From positions 1 through 64,000 of the forward strand of contig NZ_JAPIUX010000001.1 in assembly GCF_026240015.1 (NCBI RefSeq): a DNA stretch of 64,000 nucleotides, written 5' to 3'. Position numbers and translations under genes: made by a program. This DNA is from Acetobacter farinalis. Its GTDB lineage: Bacteria > Pseudomonadota > Alphaproteobacteria > Acetobacterales > Acetobacteraceae. Shown piece by piece: positions 42,664-51,422 of this stretch; position 1 is the stretch's first letter; each line of letters starts with the position of its first letter. The notes under the pieces were generated by a model. That model had not been told where the DNA came from. It did no database searches and saw only the letters and a program-made list of their open reading frames with translations.

Positions 42664-42720
42664 TAATGCTTCCTTCCACTCGCGTGAAAATAACACACCA
42701 TCAAATCCCGGGGCTAAACA
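41938..42720 (-). mobile_element. IS481-type element, internally deleted, both ends intact (783 bp)
   Basis: Terminal inverted repeats TGTTTAGTCCCGGGCTTTGA (41938) and its counterpart ending ATCCCGGGGCTAAACA (42720) are nearly perfect over 23 bases. The length is below that of a working IS481 element because the middle of the transposase gene is missing. With intact ends it could still be mobilised in trans. A fragment of the same family is at 3601-4037. Confidence 0.85.
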
Positions 42721-42936
42721 CATAGAGGCTTATACCATCTCACGAGTCGAGTCGGGATGCTTGTTCAGAAGGGATAAGGGCACCGTGGGTATGCTCACGC
42801 GCCGTGATAGGGAGGGCGTGTCAGGCTTCCTGCTTTCCTCCCGGAAGAAGGGGACGGGCAAAATTTTACAGGGAAACAGGCCGCAGCCGTACAGAACTGG
42901 CTGACAAGTCTCTCCGTATCGCTTAAAGGGAGCAGC

Positions 42937-44742
42937 ATGACCGACACACCCCTTTCGCTCATCCGTAATTTCTCGATTATTGCCCATATCGATCATGGGA
43001 AATCGACACTGGCCGATCGCATGATTCAGGCTTGCGGGGCACTTACTGCCCGCGAGATGACGAATCAGGTGCTCGATAATATGGAGCTTGAGCGTGAGCG
43101 CGGCATCACCATCAAGGCCCAGACTGTCCGGCTGTCCTATCCGGCCAAGGATGGGAAGACCTATGTCCTGAACCTGATGGACACGCCCGGACACGTTGAC
43201 TTCGCCTATGAAGTCAGCCGCTCTCTGGCCGCGTGTGAAGGCTCCCTGCTGGTGGTGGATGCCTCACAGGGGGTGGAAGCCCAGACACTGGCCAACGTGT
43301 ATCAGGCTATTGATGCCAACCACGAAATTGTGCCGGTGCTGAACAAGGTTGATCTCCCCGCCGCGGATGTGGAGCGGGTGAAGGCGCAGATTGAGGAAGT
43401 GATCGGCATCCCGGCGGATGACGCTGTGGAAATTTCCGCCAAGACAGGCCTCAATATTGAAGGTGTTCTGGAAGCCGTTGTGACACGCCTGCCGCCGCCG
43501 GTGGGGGATGCGGAAAAGCCGCTTCAAGCCATGCTGGTGGATAGCTGGTATGATTCGTATCTGGGCGTGATCGTGCTGGTGCGCGTCAAGGAAGGACGTC
43601 TCAAGCGCGGAATGAAAATGCGCATGATGTCCACCGGGGCCGTGCACCAGATTGATCAGGTGGGTGTGTTCTCCCCCCGCATGACACCGGTGGAAAGCCT
43701 CGGGCCGGGCGAGATGGGCTATATCAATGCCGCCATCAAGACCGTGGCCGACTGTAACGTGGGTGATACCATTACGGATGACCGCCGCCCGGCGGAACAC
43801 GCTCTGGAAGGCTTCAAACCCTCCATTCCCGTGGTCTGGTGTGGCCTCTTCCCCATCGTGGCGGATGATTTTGAAAAGCTGCGCGACAGCCTCGCCAAGC
43901 TGCGCCTGAACGATGCCTCGTTCCATTATGAGGCTGAAACCTCAGCGGCTCTGGGCTTTGGTTTCCGCTGCGGCTTTCTGGGCCTTCTGCATCTGGAAAT
44001 CATTCAGGAGCGCCTGTCCCGCGAGTTTGATCTTGACCTGATCGCGACTGCGCCGTCCGTGGTGTATCGCATCACCCGCACCAACGGGCAGGAAGAGGAA
44101 CTGCACAACCCGGCGGATATGCCGGACCTCTCCCTGATCGAGCAGATTTATGAGCCTTGGATCAAGGCCACCATCATGGTGCCGGATGAATATCTGGGGG
44201 CCGTGCTCACCCTGTGCACGGAGCGCCGTGGTGTGCAGGTGGACCTGACCTACGTGGGCAGCCGCGCCATGGCGGTGTACCGCCTGCCGCTGAACGAGGT
44301 GGTGTTTGATTTCTATGACCGCCTGAAATCTCTCACACGTGGCTACGCCAGCTTTGATTACCAGATGGACGGGTATGAGGAGAGTGACCTCGTGCGGATT
44401 TCCATTCTGGTCAATCAGGAGCCGGTGGATGCGCTGTCCTTCATCGCGCATCGCACGGCGGCTGAAACCCGTGGCCGTGCGATCTGCGCACGCCTGAAAG
44501 ACCTGATCCCCCGCCAGCTCTTCAAGATTGCCATTCAGGCGGCCATTGGCAGTAAGGTGATTGCGCGTGAGACCATTGGCGCACTGTCCAAGGATGTGAC
44601 GGCCAAGTGTTATGGTGGTGACATCTCCCGTAAGCGCAAGCTGCTTGAAAAGCAGAAAGAGGGTAAAAAGCGCATGCGGCAGTTCGGGAAAGTGGAAATT
44701 CCGCAGAGCGCCTTCCTTGCCGCTCTGAAAATGGATGGCTGA
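42937..44742 (+). CDS. lepA: Elongation factor 4 (LepA), 601 aa
   Basis: This translational GTPase acts on stalled or mis-translocated ribosomes and in initiation. The G domain has NFSIIAHIDHGKSTLADRMI, LERERGITIKAQTVRL, MDTPGHVDFAYEVSRSLAA and LNKVDLPAADVERV. The LepA-specific C-terminal domain has SRKRKLLEKQKEGKKRMRQF and ends VEIPQSAFLAALKMD. Start ATG 42937 follows AAAGGGAGCAGC. The IS481-type element ends 216 bases upstream, so the promoter region is close to the insertion. Confidence 0.97.
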   Translation: MTDTPLSLIRNFSIIAHIDHGKSTLADRMIQACGALTAREMTNQVLDNMELERERGITIKAQTVRLSYPAKDGKTYVLNLMDTPGHVDFAYEVSRSLAACEGSLLVVDASQGVEAQTLANVYQAIDANHEIVPVLNKVDLPAADVERVKAQIEEVIGIPADDAVEISAKTGLNIEGVLEAVVTRLPPPVGDAEKPLQAMLVDSWYDSYLGVIVLVRVKEGRLKRGMKMRMMSTGAVHQIDQVGVFSPRMTPVESLGPGEMGYINAAIKTVADCNVGDTITDDRRPAEHALEGFKPSIPVVWCGLFPIVADDFEKLRDSLAKLRLNDASFHYEAETSAALGFGFRCGFLGLLHLEIIQERLSREFDLDLIATAPSVVYRITRTNGQEEELHNPADMPDLSLIEQIYEPWIKATIMVPDEYLGAVLTLCTERRGVQVDLTYVGSRAMAVYRLPLNEVVFDFYDRLKSLTRGYASFDYQMDGYEESDLVRISILVNQEPVDALSFIAHRTAAETRGRAICARLKDLIPRQLFKIAIQAAIGSKVIARETIGALSKDVTAKCYGGDISRKRKLLEKQKEGKKRMRQFGKVEIPQSAFLAALKMDG

Positions 44743-44843
44743 TGCCGGTATGGCGCGGCCCGCGTGGAGAGTAAGGCGGACTTGATCCGTCCTGTTTTCG
44801 CTCCTATGTCGTGGGTCTTCCTGCCGGAGTTGGGATCACCGCA

Positions 44844-46019
44844 ATGAACAGCACAGCGCCTCTTGATGTCGGTGAGCACCCGCACGCCTCGTTCCCTGAA
44901 GGGCTGGACCTGGAATGCGGGGTGCATCTGGCACCCCTTGACGTTGCCTATCGGACCTATGGCCAGCTCTCCCCCCGGCGGGATAACGCGATTGTTGTCT
45001 GTCATGCCTTTACGGGGGACCAGTATGTTGCGGAAACGCATCCGCAAACCGGCAAGCCGGGTTGGTGGGCGCGGATGGTCGGGCCGGGGCGACCCATTGA
45101 TACGAACCGCTTTTTTGTTATCTGCATCAACGTGCTGGGGGGCTGCATGGGCAGCACCGGTCCGCGTTCCCTCAAGCCTGCCCGTGCAGACGGGAAAGCT
45201 GAGCGGTGGGGCACGGATTTCCCGCCCGTAACCATTCGGGACATGGTGCGGGCGCAGTACAAGCTTGTGCGTTCACTCGGGATCGAGCGGCTGTTTGCCG
45301 TGGTGGGTGGCTCCATGGGCGGCATGCAGGTGCTGGAATGGGCGGTGACATACCCGGAGATGATGCTGGCCGCCATGCCTATTGCTACGGCGCCGTTTCA
45401 TTCCGCCCAGAATATTGCGTTTAACGAGGTCGGGCGTCAGGCTATTTTTGCGGATCCGGACTGGTTTGGCGGTCGTTACTGGGAACATAATGTGGTTCCG
45501 GCCCGCGGGCTGGCCGTGGCGCGCATGATGGCGCACATCACCTATCTTTCTGAAGAAGCGTTGACGAGCAAGTTCGGCCGCCGTGTCCGGCGAGAGCCGA
45601 AGGAGGCGCAGGCGCCGGAAAGCTCTCTGGCCATGTTTGGGGATGTGTTCGAGGTGGAATCCTACCTGCGGTATCAGGGGTCAGCCTTCGTGCGGCGGTT
45701 TGATGCCAATTCCTACTTGACCATTACCCGTGCGATGGACTGGTTTGACCTCTCCGCCGAGCATGACGGGCATCTGCCTGCGGCGTTTGCGGGCACGCCG
45801 GTGCGGTTTTGCGTTGTGTCTTTCTCTTCCGACTGGCTGTTTCCCACCTCAAGCTCACGCTATCTGGTGCGTGCGCTGAATCAGGCGGCGGCCAATGTCT
45901 CCTTTGTGGAGATTGAAACGGATAAGGGGCATGACTCCTTCTTGCTGGATGAACCGGATTTTGACAGAACCGTGCGGGGGTTCCTGTGCGGCGTGGCAGA
46001 CCATGCGGGGCTGGCCTGA
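44844..46019 (+). CDS. metX: Homoserine O-acetyltransferase (391 aa)
   Basis: This alpha/beta-hydrolase acylates homoserine in methionine synthesis. The oxyanion and nucleophile motif is AVVGGSMGGMQVLEWA, with the acid and histidine in VSFSSDWLFPTSSSR and ETDKGHDSFLLDEPDF. AFTGDQYVAETHP near the N-terminus is typical of MetX. Acetyl against succinyl preference cannot be told by eye. ATG 44844 is chosen; the upstream extension is not conserved. Its stop overlaps the metW start (TGATG), a conserved metXW operon. Confidence 0.93.
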   Translation: MNSTAPLDVGEHPHASFPEGLDLECGVHLAPLDVAYRTYGQLSPRRDNAIVVCHAFTGDQYVAETHPQTGKPGWWARMVGPGRPIDTNRFFVICINVLGGCMGSTGPRSLKPARADGKAERWGTDFPPVTIRDMVRAQYKLVRSLGIERLFAVVGGSMGGMQVLEWAVTYPEMMLAAMPIATAPFHSAQNIAFNEVGRQAIFADPDWFGGRYWEHNVVPARGLAVARMMAHITYLSEEALTSKFGRRVRREPKEAQAPESSLAMFGDVFEVESYLRYQGSAFVRRFDANSYLTITRAMDWFDLSAEHDGHLPAAFAGTPVRFCVVSFSSDWLFPTSSSRYLVRALNQAAANVSFVEIETDKGHDSFLLDEPDFDRTVRGFLCGVADHAGLA

Positions 46020-46627
46020 TGCGTCTTGACCAAAGGCTGATCGCGGACATGATCGAGCCCGGCACACGGGTTCTGGACGTTGGTAGCGGTGATGGCACAC
46101 TGATTGACCATCTGTTCCGCCTGCGCGGGTGTGATGCCCGTGGCATTGAAATTGACATGAAGGAAGTCACCCGTTCCGTGGCGCATGGGCTGCCCGTGGT
46201 GCATGGTGATGCCGACCATGACCTCGCGCATTATCCGGATGATGCGTTTGATTATGTGGTGTTGCAGCGCACACTTCAGGCTGTTGAGCGCCCGCGGGAA
46301 GTGCTGCGGCAGATGCTGCGCATCGGGCGGCATGCCATTGTGTCTTTTCCCAATTTCGGCCACTGGCAGCTCCGGCTGAAGCTGCTGCTGGGCGGGCGGA
46401 TGCCCATGACAGCCGTGTGGCACACGCAGTGGTATGAAACGCCGAACATCCACCCCTGCACCATTCGCGATTTTATCGCGCTGTGCGCGGAGGAGGGCTA
46501 TTGCGTGCAGCAATGGATGGCGGTGGATGAGGATGGTGAGCGGGCGCCGTGGCGACGCTCCATCCGGCTGGCTAATCTCTTTGGTGAACAGGCCCTCTTC
46601 CTGCTGCGGCGCAAGGGAGACTGCTAA
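46019..46627 (+). CDS. metW: Methionine biosynthesis protein MetW (202 aa)
   Basis: This is a SAM-methyltransferase-fold protein that pairs with MetX. The glycine-rich motif VLDVGSGDGTLIDHLF is followed by GIEIDMKEVTRSVAHGLPVV, DYVVLQRTLQAVERPREVL, VSFPNFGHWQLRLKLLLGGR and WYETPNIHPCTIRDF, a near-diagnostic MetW series. ATG 46019 overlaps the metX stop. In other proteobacteria MetW is needed for full MetX activity. Confidence 0.93.
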   Translation: MRLDQRLIADMIEPGTRVLDVGSGDGTLIDHLFRLRGCDARGIEIDMKEVTRSVAHGLPVVHGDADHDLAHYPDDAFDYVVLQRTLQAVERPREVLRQMLRIGRHAIVSFPNFGHWQLRLKLLLGGRMPMTAVWHTQWYETPNIHPCTIRDFIALCAEEGYCVQQWMAVDEDGERAPWRRSIRLANLFGEQALFLLRRKGDC

Positions 46628-47222
46628 GGCCCTTTCCTTGCGGAGCTTCGGAGGCTCCAGAAGGGTCTTGCGGTTTTTTTGTGCGCTATCGGGCAGTAAA
46701 GCGTCGCAAAATATTTTGAGAAGACCTGTTTGACGAAATGATGTTATAACAGACTGACTTCGGCGACCCGCAAATTTCTTCTAAAACTTTTGTTAGCTCA
46801 TTTCACGATGGCAGGACCGCTTTTTTTTCCAGATTTCAGGGAGAAGTATTGTGAAATCTTACGAAAAAATGGAGAAGAGTTCCATTTTTAAGGATTTTGT
46901 TTAAAAAGGAACAAACAGGGCCGAGTGCACCTCACGAAGGATTCATGCACCCCTCTTGGGGGGTCTTTTAGGACCAATATGGTACGGAAGGCTTGCGGGG
47001 GAGGAAAACACCCCATATATAACCACCCAAGGCAGGGTTTTCAGACTGACTCTTCTGAAAAGACGTGACGCTGCCAGCATTGTTAAAAGAAGTTCATGAA
47101 TGTGCGCGGAGACCCACACTCTTGTGTGTCGTTTTCCTACCCTTTTTTGAAGCGACATGGTGCGCAGCTGAAAAAAAGTGATCTCGTCTCGTTTTTCAGG
47201 CTGCATGAAGAGGTTTGTCCTG
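46628..47222. other. Long leader / intergenic region before DEAD-box helicase (595 bp)
   Basis: No supported gene is present. The part from 46730 to 46910 is AT-rich and could hold promoters. At 46949-46964 a compact ACCCC/GGGGT hairpin is followed by CTTTT, resembling a weak attenuator. Long 5' leaders are common for cold-inducible RNA helicases; that use here is inference. A 120-codon frame on the other strand overlaps the helicase start and is not convincing. Confidence 0.4.
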
Positions 47223-48554
47223 ATGACCACGTTTTCCGATCTGAAACTTGCAGCTCCATTGCTCCAGGCTCTGTCTGAGCAGGGGTATGAAACTCCGACT
47301 CCCATTCAGGCGCAGTCTATTCCGCACTTGCTGGAAGGGCGTGATCTGCTGGGTCTGGCCCAGACCGGCACAGGCAAAACCGCTGCGTTTGCCCTGCCTA
47401 TCCTGAATTATCTGCAGGCCAACCCCAAAGTCGCAGGTCCGAAAAAGGCCCGCGTTCTGGTGCTGGCGCCCACGCGTGAGCTGGTTTCCCAGATCAGTGA
47501 AAGCTTCAAGGCGTATGCCCGCTACATGAAACTCACGCAGGCCGTGGTGTTCGGTGGTGTGGGGCAGGGGCGTCAGGTTGAAGCCATGCGCCGTGGGGTG
47601 GACGTTCTGGTGGCCGCACCCGGCCGCCTGCTGGACCTGATCGGGCAGGGGTATATTGACCTCTCCGGCCTTGAAGTGCTGGTGCTGGATGAAGCCGACC
47701 GCATGCTGGACATGGGGTTTGTGCGTGATATCCGCCGCATCATGACCTTCCTGCCGGAAAAGCGGCAGACTCTCCTGTTCTCCGCCACCATGCCGCGCAG
47801 CATTGCGGATCTGGCGAACAGCTTGCTGCGTGACCCGGCGAAAGTGGAAGTCACGCCGCCGTCCAGCACGGTGGACCGCATCCAGCAGGCTGTGATGTTT
47901 GTGGATGGCGCAAACAAGCGTGATGCCCTGCTCACACTGGTTGAATCTCCCAAGGTAGCCCGCGCCGTGGTGTTTACCCTCATGAAGCATGAGGCGAACA
48001 AGGTTGCGGAGTTCCTGAACAAGAACAGCGTGGTGGCGGAAGCCATTCACGGCAACAAGTCTCAGGGTGCGCGTGAGCGGGCCATGAGCGGGTTCCGTGC
48101 CGGCAGTGTGAAAGTACTGGTGGCAACAGACATTGCCGCACGCGGGATTGATGTGGACGATGTAAGCCACGTCTTTAACTATGACCTGCCAAACGTGCCG
48201 GAAAGCTACGTGCACCGTATTGGCCGCACAGCGCGTGCCGGGCGGGATGGCTGGGCTGTGTCCTTCTGTGACCCGGAACAGCGCGCCTGGCTGCGTGATA
48301 TTGAAAAGAACATTGGCAAGCCTATTCCGGTGGTCCGTGATCATCCCTGGCACTCTGCGGAAGCTGAAAGCTCGACCATGCGTCCGCCTGTGCTGGGTGG
48401 TGGCGGCGGCGGCCGTGGCCGTGGCGGCCCGCCGCGTGGCGGAAATGGCGGCGGAAACGGCGGTGGCCGTGGCCGTGGTGGTCCGCCGCGCGGTGGAAAT
48501 GGCGGTGGTGGTCGCTCCGGTGGCGGTTTTGCCGGGCGTGGCCGCGCTTTCTAA
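47223..48554 (+). CDS. DEAD-box ATP-dependent RNA helicase, RhlE-like (443 aa)
   Basis: The helicase core carries the Q motif YETPTPIQAQSIP, motif I AQTGTGKTAAF, Ia PTRELVSQI, II VLDEADRMLDMGF, III SATMP, IV-V VATDIAARGIDVDDV and VI YVHRIGRTARAG. The C-terminal tail of about 60 residues is made of Gly/Arg repeats (GRGRGGPPRGGNGGG), an RNA-binding RGG tail. ATG 47223 follows GAAGAGG; ATG 47205 is an alternative. Likely roles are ribosome assembly or mRNA remodelling in the cold. Confidence 0.93.
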   Translation: MTTFSDLKLAAPLLQALSEQGYETPTPIQAQSIPHLLEGRDLLGLAQTGTGKTAAFALPILNYLQANPKVAGPKKARVLVLAPTRELVSQISESFKAYARYMKLTQAVVFGGVGQGRQVEAMRRGVDVLVAAPGRLLDLIGQGYIDLSGLEVLVLDEADRMLDMGFVRDIRRIMTFLPEKRQTLLFSATMPRSIADLANSLLRDPAKVEVTPPSSTVDRIQQAVMFVDGANKRDALLTLVESPKVARAVVFTLMKHEANKVAEFLNKNSVVAEAIHGNKSQGARERAMSGFRAGSVKVLVATDIAARGIDVDDVSHVFNYDLPNVPESYVHRIGRTARAGRDGWAVSFCDPEQRAWLRDIEKNIGKPIPVVRDHPWHSAEAESSTMRPPVLGGGGGGRGRGGPPRGGNGGGNGGGRGRGGPPRGGNGGGGRSGGGFAGRGRAF

Positions 48555-48598
48555 GAGCGCTTTGATCTCTTCCTGATTTGTGTTGTGTGCAGAAAAAG

Positions 48599-48629
48599 CC
48601 GCTACGGAATGTCCGTGGCGGTTTTTTTT
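48599..48629 (+). terminator. Intrinsic terminator after DEAD-box helicase
   Basis: CCGCTACGG pairs with CCGTGGCGG (one G-T) and is followed by eight T. It ends at the stop of the convergent EEP-family gene. Confidence 0.9.
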
Positions 48630-49599
48630 ATGGGGTCTCGGCAGTGGGGGCGAGCCGGACAGAAACCGCGCAGTGGTCTGAAAGAGTGGCAGGCTGTGTG
48701 TCTGCCCGGTAGGTCATGACGCGCAGGGAGTTGGGCACTTCCCATCTTAGAGCCGCGCCACCCAGCAGGATATGATCAATAAAATATGTGCCGCCGTTGC
48801 AGGGGCTGGCCCATCCGGCTGTGGTCAGGCGCAGGGGAGCCTGATGGCTGAGAAGCAGGTAAAACGGGTCATACTCTGTCAGGCGCCGGTTGAAATCTCC
48901 CATGATCACAAAGGCTTCATGGGCTTCTGCCCGTGCGCTGATCCAGTTTTGCAGAACAGCAAACTGGCGCAGCAGTATCGGGCAGGCATGGTGCTGTTCT
49001 GAAACAGGATTATCCTGACAACCGGTTTTCAGATGCACAACCAGAACGCGCAGGGGCGTTGTGCCGATCTCCACCGTAATATCCAGACCACTTCGTAGGT
49101 GGTGCGGGGCTGTGGCGGGGGTTGTGTCGAGATCCGTAACATCCGGGTTCTGGTGCGCGCGGAGCGGTTTGCGCAGAGCCAGAGCCGGATGCTGGAGAAG
49201 AGCATCCCGTGTGATGAAAATCTGATAAGCCCGTGCCGGGAAAAGCCGCTCTGCCGTGCTGAGGGAGTCCACTTCCTGCAAACCGACAAGATCGGCATTC
49301 AGGTGCTGCGCATAGGCGGCGAGTTTTTCAAAATCGGCCGAGGTGCGATGTGGCCGATCCAGAGGGGCTGTTGCGGCAAGTGCTCCGTTTTCATCCATCA
49401 ACCATTCCAGATTCCATGTTGCCAGCTTGAGGGGCGGGCGCGATGGCGCGGGAGATGCTGCGGGCAGGCGGGGCGCGGGGCAGGCCGAGGCAGCCTGAAA
49501 CTGTGTGCAGCCGGGCAGGGAGATTCCCGCCAGCAGAAGCGCGCCTGAGAGGGCGAGGTGTTTTACGGAAAACGGGCCCCTGCACAGGCTGTCATACAA
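48628..49599 (-). CDS. Endonuclease/exonuclease/phosphatase family lipoprotein (about 323 aa)
   Basis: The EEP (DNase I-like) fold has LKLATWNLEWL, ADLVGLQEVDS with the metal-binding Glu, VLVVHLKTGC, FVIMGDFNRRL and a final LSDHCAVSVRL, so the catalytic Asp/Asn/His set is present. A hydrophobic signal ending LPGC is a lipobox, so it is probably lipid-anchored in the periplasm or outer membrane. The start is unclear. ATG 49656 would place the carA-independent terminator hairpin at 49602-49634 inside the gene; TTG 49599 avoids this but has no ribosome binding site. Substrate (nucleic acid or phosphoester) is unknown. Confidence 0.8.
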   Translation of the reverse strand: MYDSLCRGPFSVKHLALSGALLLAGISLPGCTQFQAASACPAPRLPAASPAPSRPPLKLATWNLEWLMDENGALAATAPLDRPHRTSADFEKLAAYAQHLNADLVGLQEVDSLSTAERLFPARAYQIFITRDALLQHPALALRKPLRAHQNPDVTDLDTTPATAPHHLRSGLDITVEIGTTPLRVLVVHLKTGCQDNPVSEQHHACPILLRQFAVLQNWISARAEAHEAFVIMGDFNRRLTEYDPFYLLLSHQAPLRLTTAGWASPCNGGTYFIDHILLGGAALRWEVPNSLRVMTYRADTQPATLSDHCAVSVRLAPTAETP

Positions 49600-49601
49600 A
49601 G

Positions 49602-49634
49602 AAAAACCGGCGAAGCCTGTGCTCCGCCGGTTTT
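49602..49634 (-). terminator. Intrinsic terminator after carbonic anhydrase gene
   Basis: On the minus strand AAAACCGGCGGAGC pairs with the GCTTCGCCGGTTTTT side, followed by CTTTG. It lies about 60 bases after the carbonic anhydrase stop and just before or over the start of the next gene. Confidence 0.85.
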
Positions 49635-49691
49635 GCCTGTTTCGCCCGGGACTCATTGCGTCCGGCCTGAATGAAGGTAGGGGGGGGCGCG

Positions 49692-50375
49692 TTACGCAGG
49701 TATGGATTCAAGATGCGCAATGGCATCCGTGATGGACGTGGTTTTCCGGCTCTGTTCATCCAGAATGGTGATTTCACCTGTGCCGATGTCATAAAACCAG
49801 CCCTGCAGGAACAGGGTGCCACGTGCCATGGCTGCCGCAACGGCAGGATGGGTTTTCAGGTGAGAAAGCTGCAGCAGCACATTCTGTTCAGAGAGGCTGC
49901 GGACGTTTGCCGGACCGGCATCTTCAGCCTTCAGGTCTCCCAGTGCTGCGCGAGCGGCTTCGGCGTTCCGCAGCCATGAGCGCACGGTGGGCATCTTGTC
50001 CAGCCCGCTCTTTTCGGGCGCGAGCAGGGCTTTCATCGCGCCGCAGTCTGAATGGCCGCAAATAATGATGGTGGAAACGCCCAGCCCGGCCACGGCATAT
50101 TCCACGGCGGAAGAAACCCCTCCGAGCATTTCACCATAGGCGGGAACAATGTTGCCAATGTTGCGCAGAATGAACAGGTCACCCGGTTCTGTCTGGGTGA
50201 TCAGGTTGGGATTGATGCGGCTGTCCGCGCAGGCAATGAACAATGTGCTGGGGGCCTGACTTTCTGCCAGAGAGGCAAAAAGGGTCTGTTTGGCCGGGAA
50301 AACCTCAGTGTTGAAGTGTTCAGCACCACGCAGCAGGGAGAGGAGGCTTGCGCGGGCTTCAGAACATGTAGGCAT
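49692..50375 (-). CDS. can: Beta-class carbonic anhydrase (227 aa)
   Basis: This zinc enzyme hydrates CO2 to bicarbonate. Zinc ligands are seen in IACADSRINPNL and in CGHSDCGAMKALL (His and Cys), with RNIGNIVP between them as in all beta enzymes. LQGWFYDIGTGEITILD closes the fold. ATG 50375 follows GGAGAAACCT. It is transcribed alone between two terminators. Bicarbonate supply for biosynthesis is the usual role. Confidence 0.94.
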   Translation of the reverse strand: MPTCSEARASLLSLLRGAEHFNTEVFPAKQTLFASLAESQAPSTLFIACADSRINPNLITQTEPGDLFILRNIGNIVPAYGEMLGGVSSAVEYAVAGLGVSTIIICGHSDCGAMKALLAPEKSGLDKMPTVRSWLRNAEAARAALGDLKAEDAGPANVRSLSEQNVLLQLSHLKTHPAVAAAMARGTLFLQGWFYDIGTGEITILDEQSRKTTSITDAIAHLESIPA

Positions 50376-50555
50376 AGGTTTCTCCAAAAAGCACACGAAC
50401 GGGTGGTACGATACGGTCTTGGCTGCAGACACATACGCAGCACGATAGAGTTGATTGAAACGCATCGCAGCGTTTTTTTTTCCGCAAGTCTGAAATTTTT
50501 TTTAATGAAGAACGGGTTGGTCGCATTCTGCGGAAAACAGGCTTGAATATGCCAT

Positions 50556-50606
50556 AAAAAACCCGCCTCAGCGTGAGCCGGAGAACTGCCGGACGCGCTG
50601 GGCGGG
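50556..50606 (-). terminator. Intrinsic terminator after NYN-domain gene
   Basis: On the minus strand CCCGCC...GGCGGG forms the base of a long hairpin (with inner AGCG/CGCT and CCGG/CCGG pairs), followed by TTTTTT at 50561-50555. Confidence 0.8.
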
Positions 50607-50654
50607 AAGGCCTGACCTCATGCGGGCATGAGGTCGGGTGTCGGGAGGCTGATG

Positions 50655-51293
50655 TTAGAGAATCTGACCTTCGTCGTCTTCATCCTCATCCGGCTCGCTC
50701 ATCTGATCAGCCGGATGACGGACGGGGGAGGAGGTGCCAACGCGCGGGCGCTGGTTTTCGGTCTGCTGTCTGCGCGTGAAGTTGCCGGCAATGGTGGCCA
50801 GTTCCAGGAAGTTATCGGCCTGGCGGCGCAGGTCATCCCCAATCAGCGGCGGAGTGGAGCGCATGGAGGACACTACGGAAACGCGGGTGCCCTGGCGCTG
50901 CACAGCTTCCACCACGCGGCGGAAATCGGAATCCCCACTGAAAAGAATGGCGTGGTCGATATGCGGAGCCATTTCCATCATATCCACGGCAATCTCGATT
51001 TCCATATTCCCTTTTACGCGGCGCTTGCCGGTTGAATCGGTAAATTCACGCGCGGGTTTGGTCACCAGAAAATAGCCGTTGTAAGACAGCCAGTCTGTCA
51101 GCGGTTTGAGGGGGGAGTAGTCTTCCGTGTCCAGAATTGCTGCGTAATAATAGGCACGGATGACGTGTGTTTTGGAGGTGAAAAAATCGAGAAGTTTTTT
51201 GTAGTCAACATCAAACCCCAGCCCGCGGGATGTTGAGTAAAGGCTGGAACCATCAATGAAGAGACAGGTTCTCTCATCTTTTTTGAGATTCAT
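50655..51293 (-). CDS. NYN-domain (LabA/DUF88-like) protein (212 aa)
   Basis: This is a PIN-like NYN domain, a predicted RNase. It has TCLFIDGSSLYSTSRGLGFD with the first acidic site, YYYAAILDTEDYSPLKP, GNMEIEIAVDMMEMA and AILFSGDSDFRRVVEAVQRQ with the DSD acidic cluster. LabA-like proteins of this length are widespread in alphaproteobacteria. The C-terminus is an acidic, disordered tail (PDEDEDDEGQ). It is divergent from folK. RNA processing or decay is the likely activity; the target is unknown. Confidence 0.9.
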   Translation of the reverse strand: MNLKKDERTCLFIDGSSLYSTSRGLGFDVDYKKLLDFFTSKTHVIRAYYYAAILDTEDYSPLKPLTDWLSYNGYFLVTKPAREFTDSTGKRRVKGNMEIEIAVDMMEMAPHIDHAILFSGDSDFRRVVEAVQRQGTRVSVVSSMRSTPPLIGDDLRRQADNFLELATIAGNFTRRQQTENQRPRVGTSSPVRHPADQMSEPDEDEDDEGQIL

Positions 51294-51422
51294 CGGGGTT
51301 TTTTCCTCTAAATAACACGAATCTGATTTGTGAAATTTTGTTAAAAATCTATCGTGAACAGAGATTTAGAACTACACACGTACGGAATTATACGAGTGTT
51401 TAGAAAAAAAGATACATTGCGA

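Noticed and set aside
44743..44843. Possible SAM-sensing riboswitch upstream of metX.
   Set aside because: SAM-II or other SAM aptamer consensus blocks could not be found in the 100-base spacer.
46943..47305. 120-codon frame on the minus strand over the helicase leader.
   Set aside because: It overlaps the helicase start, lacks a ribosome binding site and shows no recognisable protein features.
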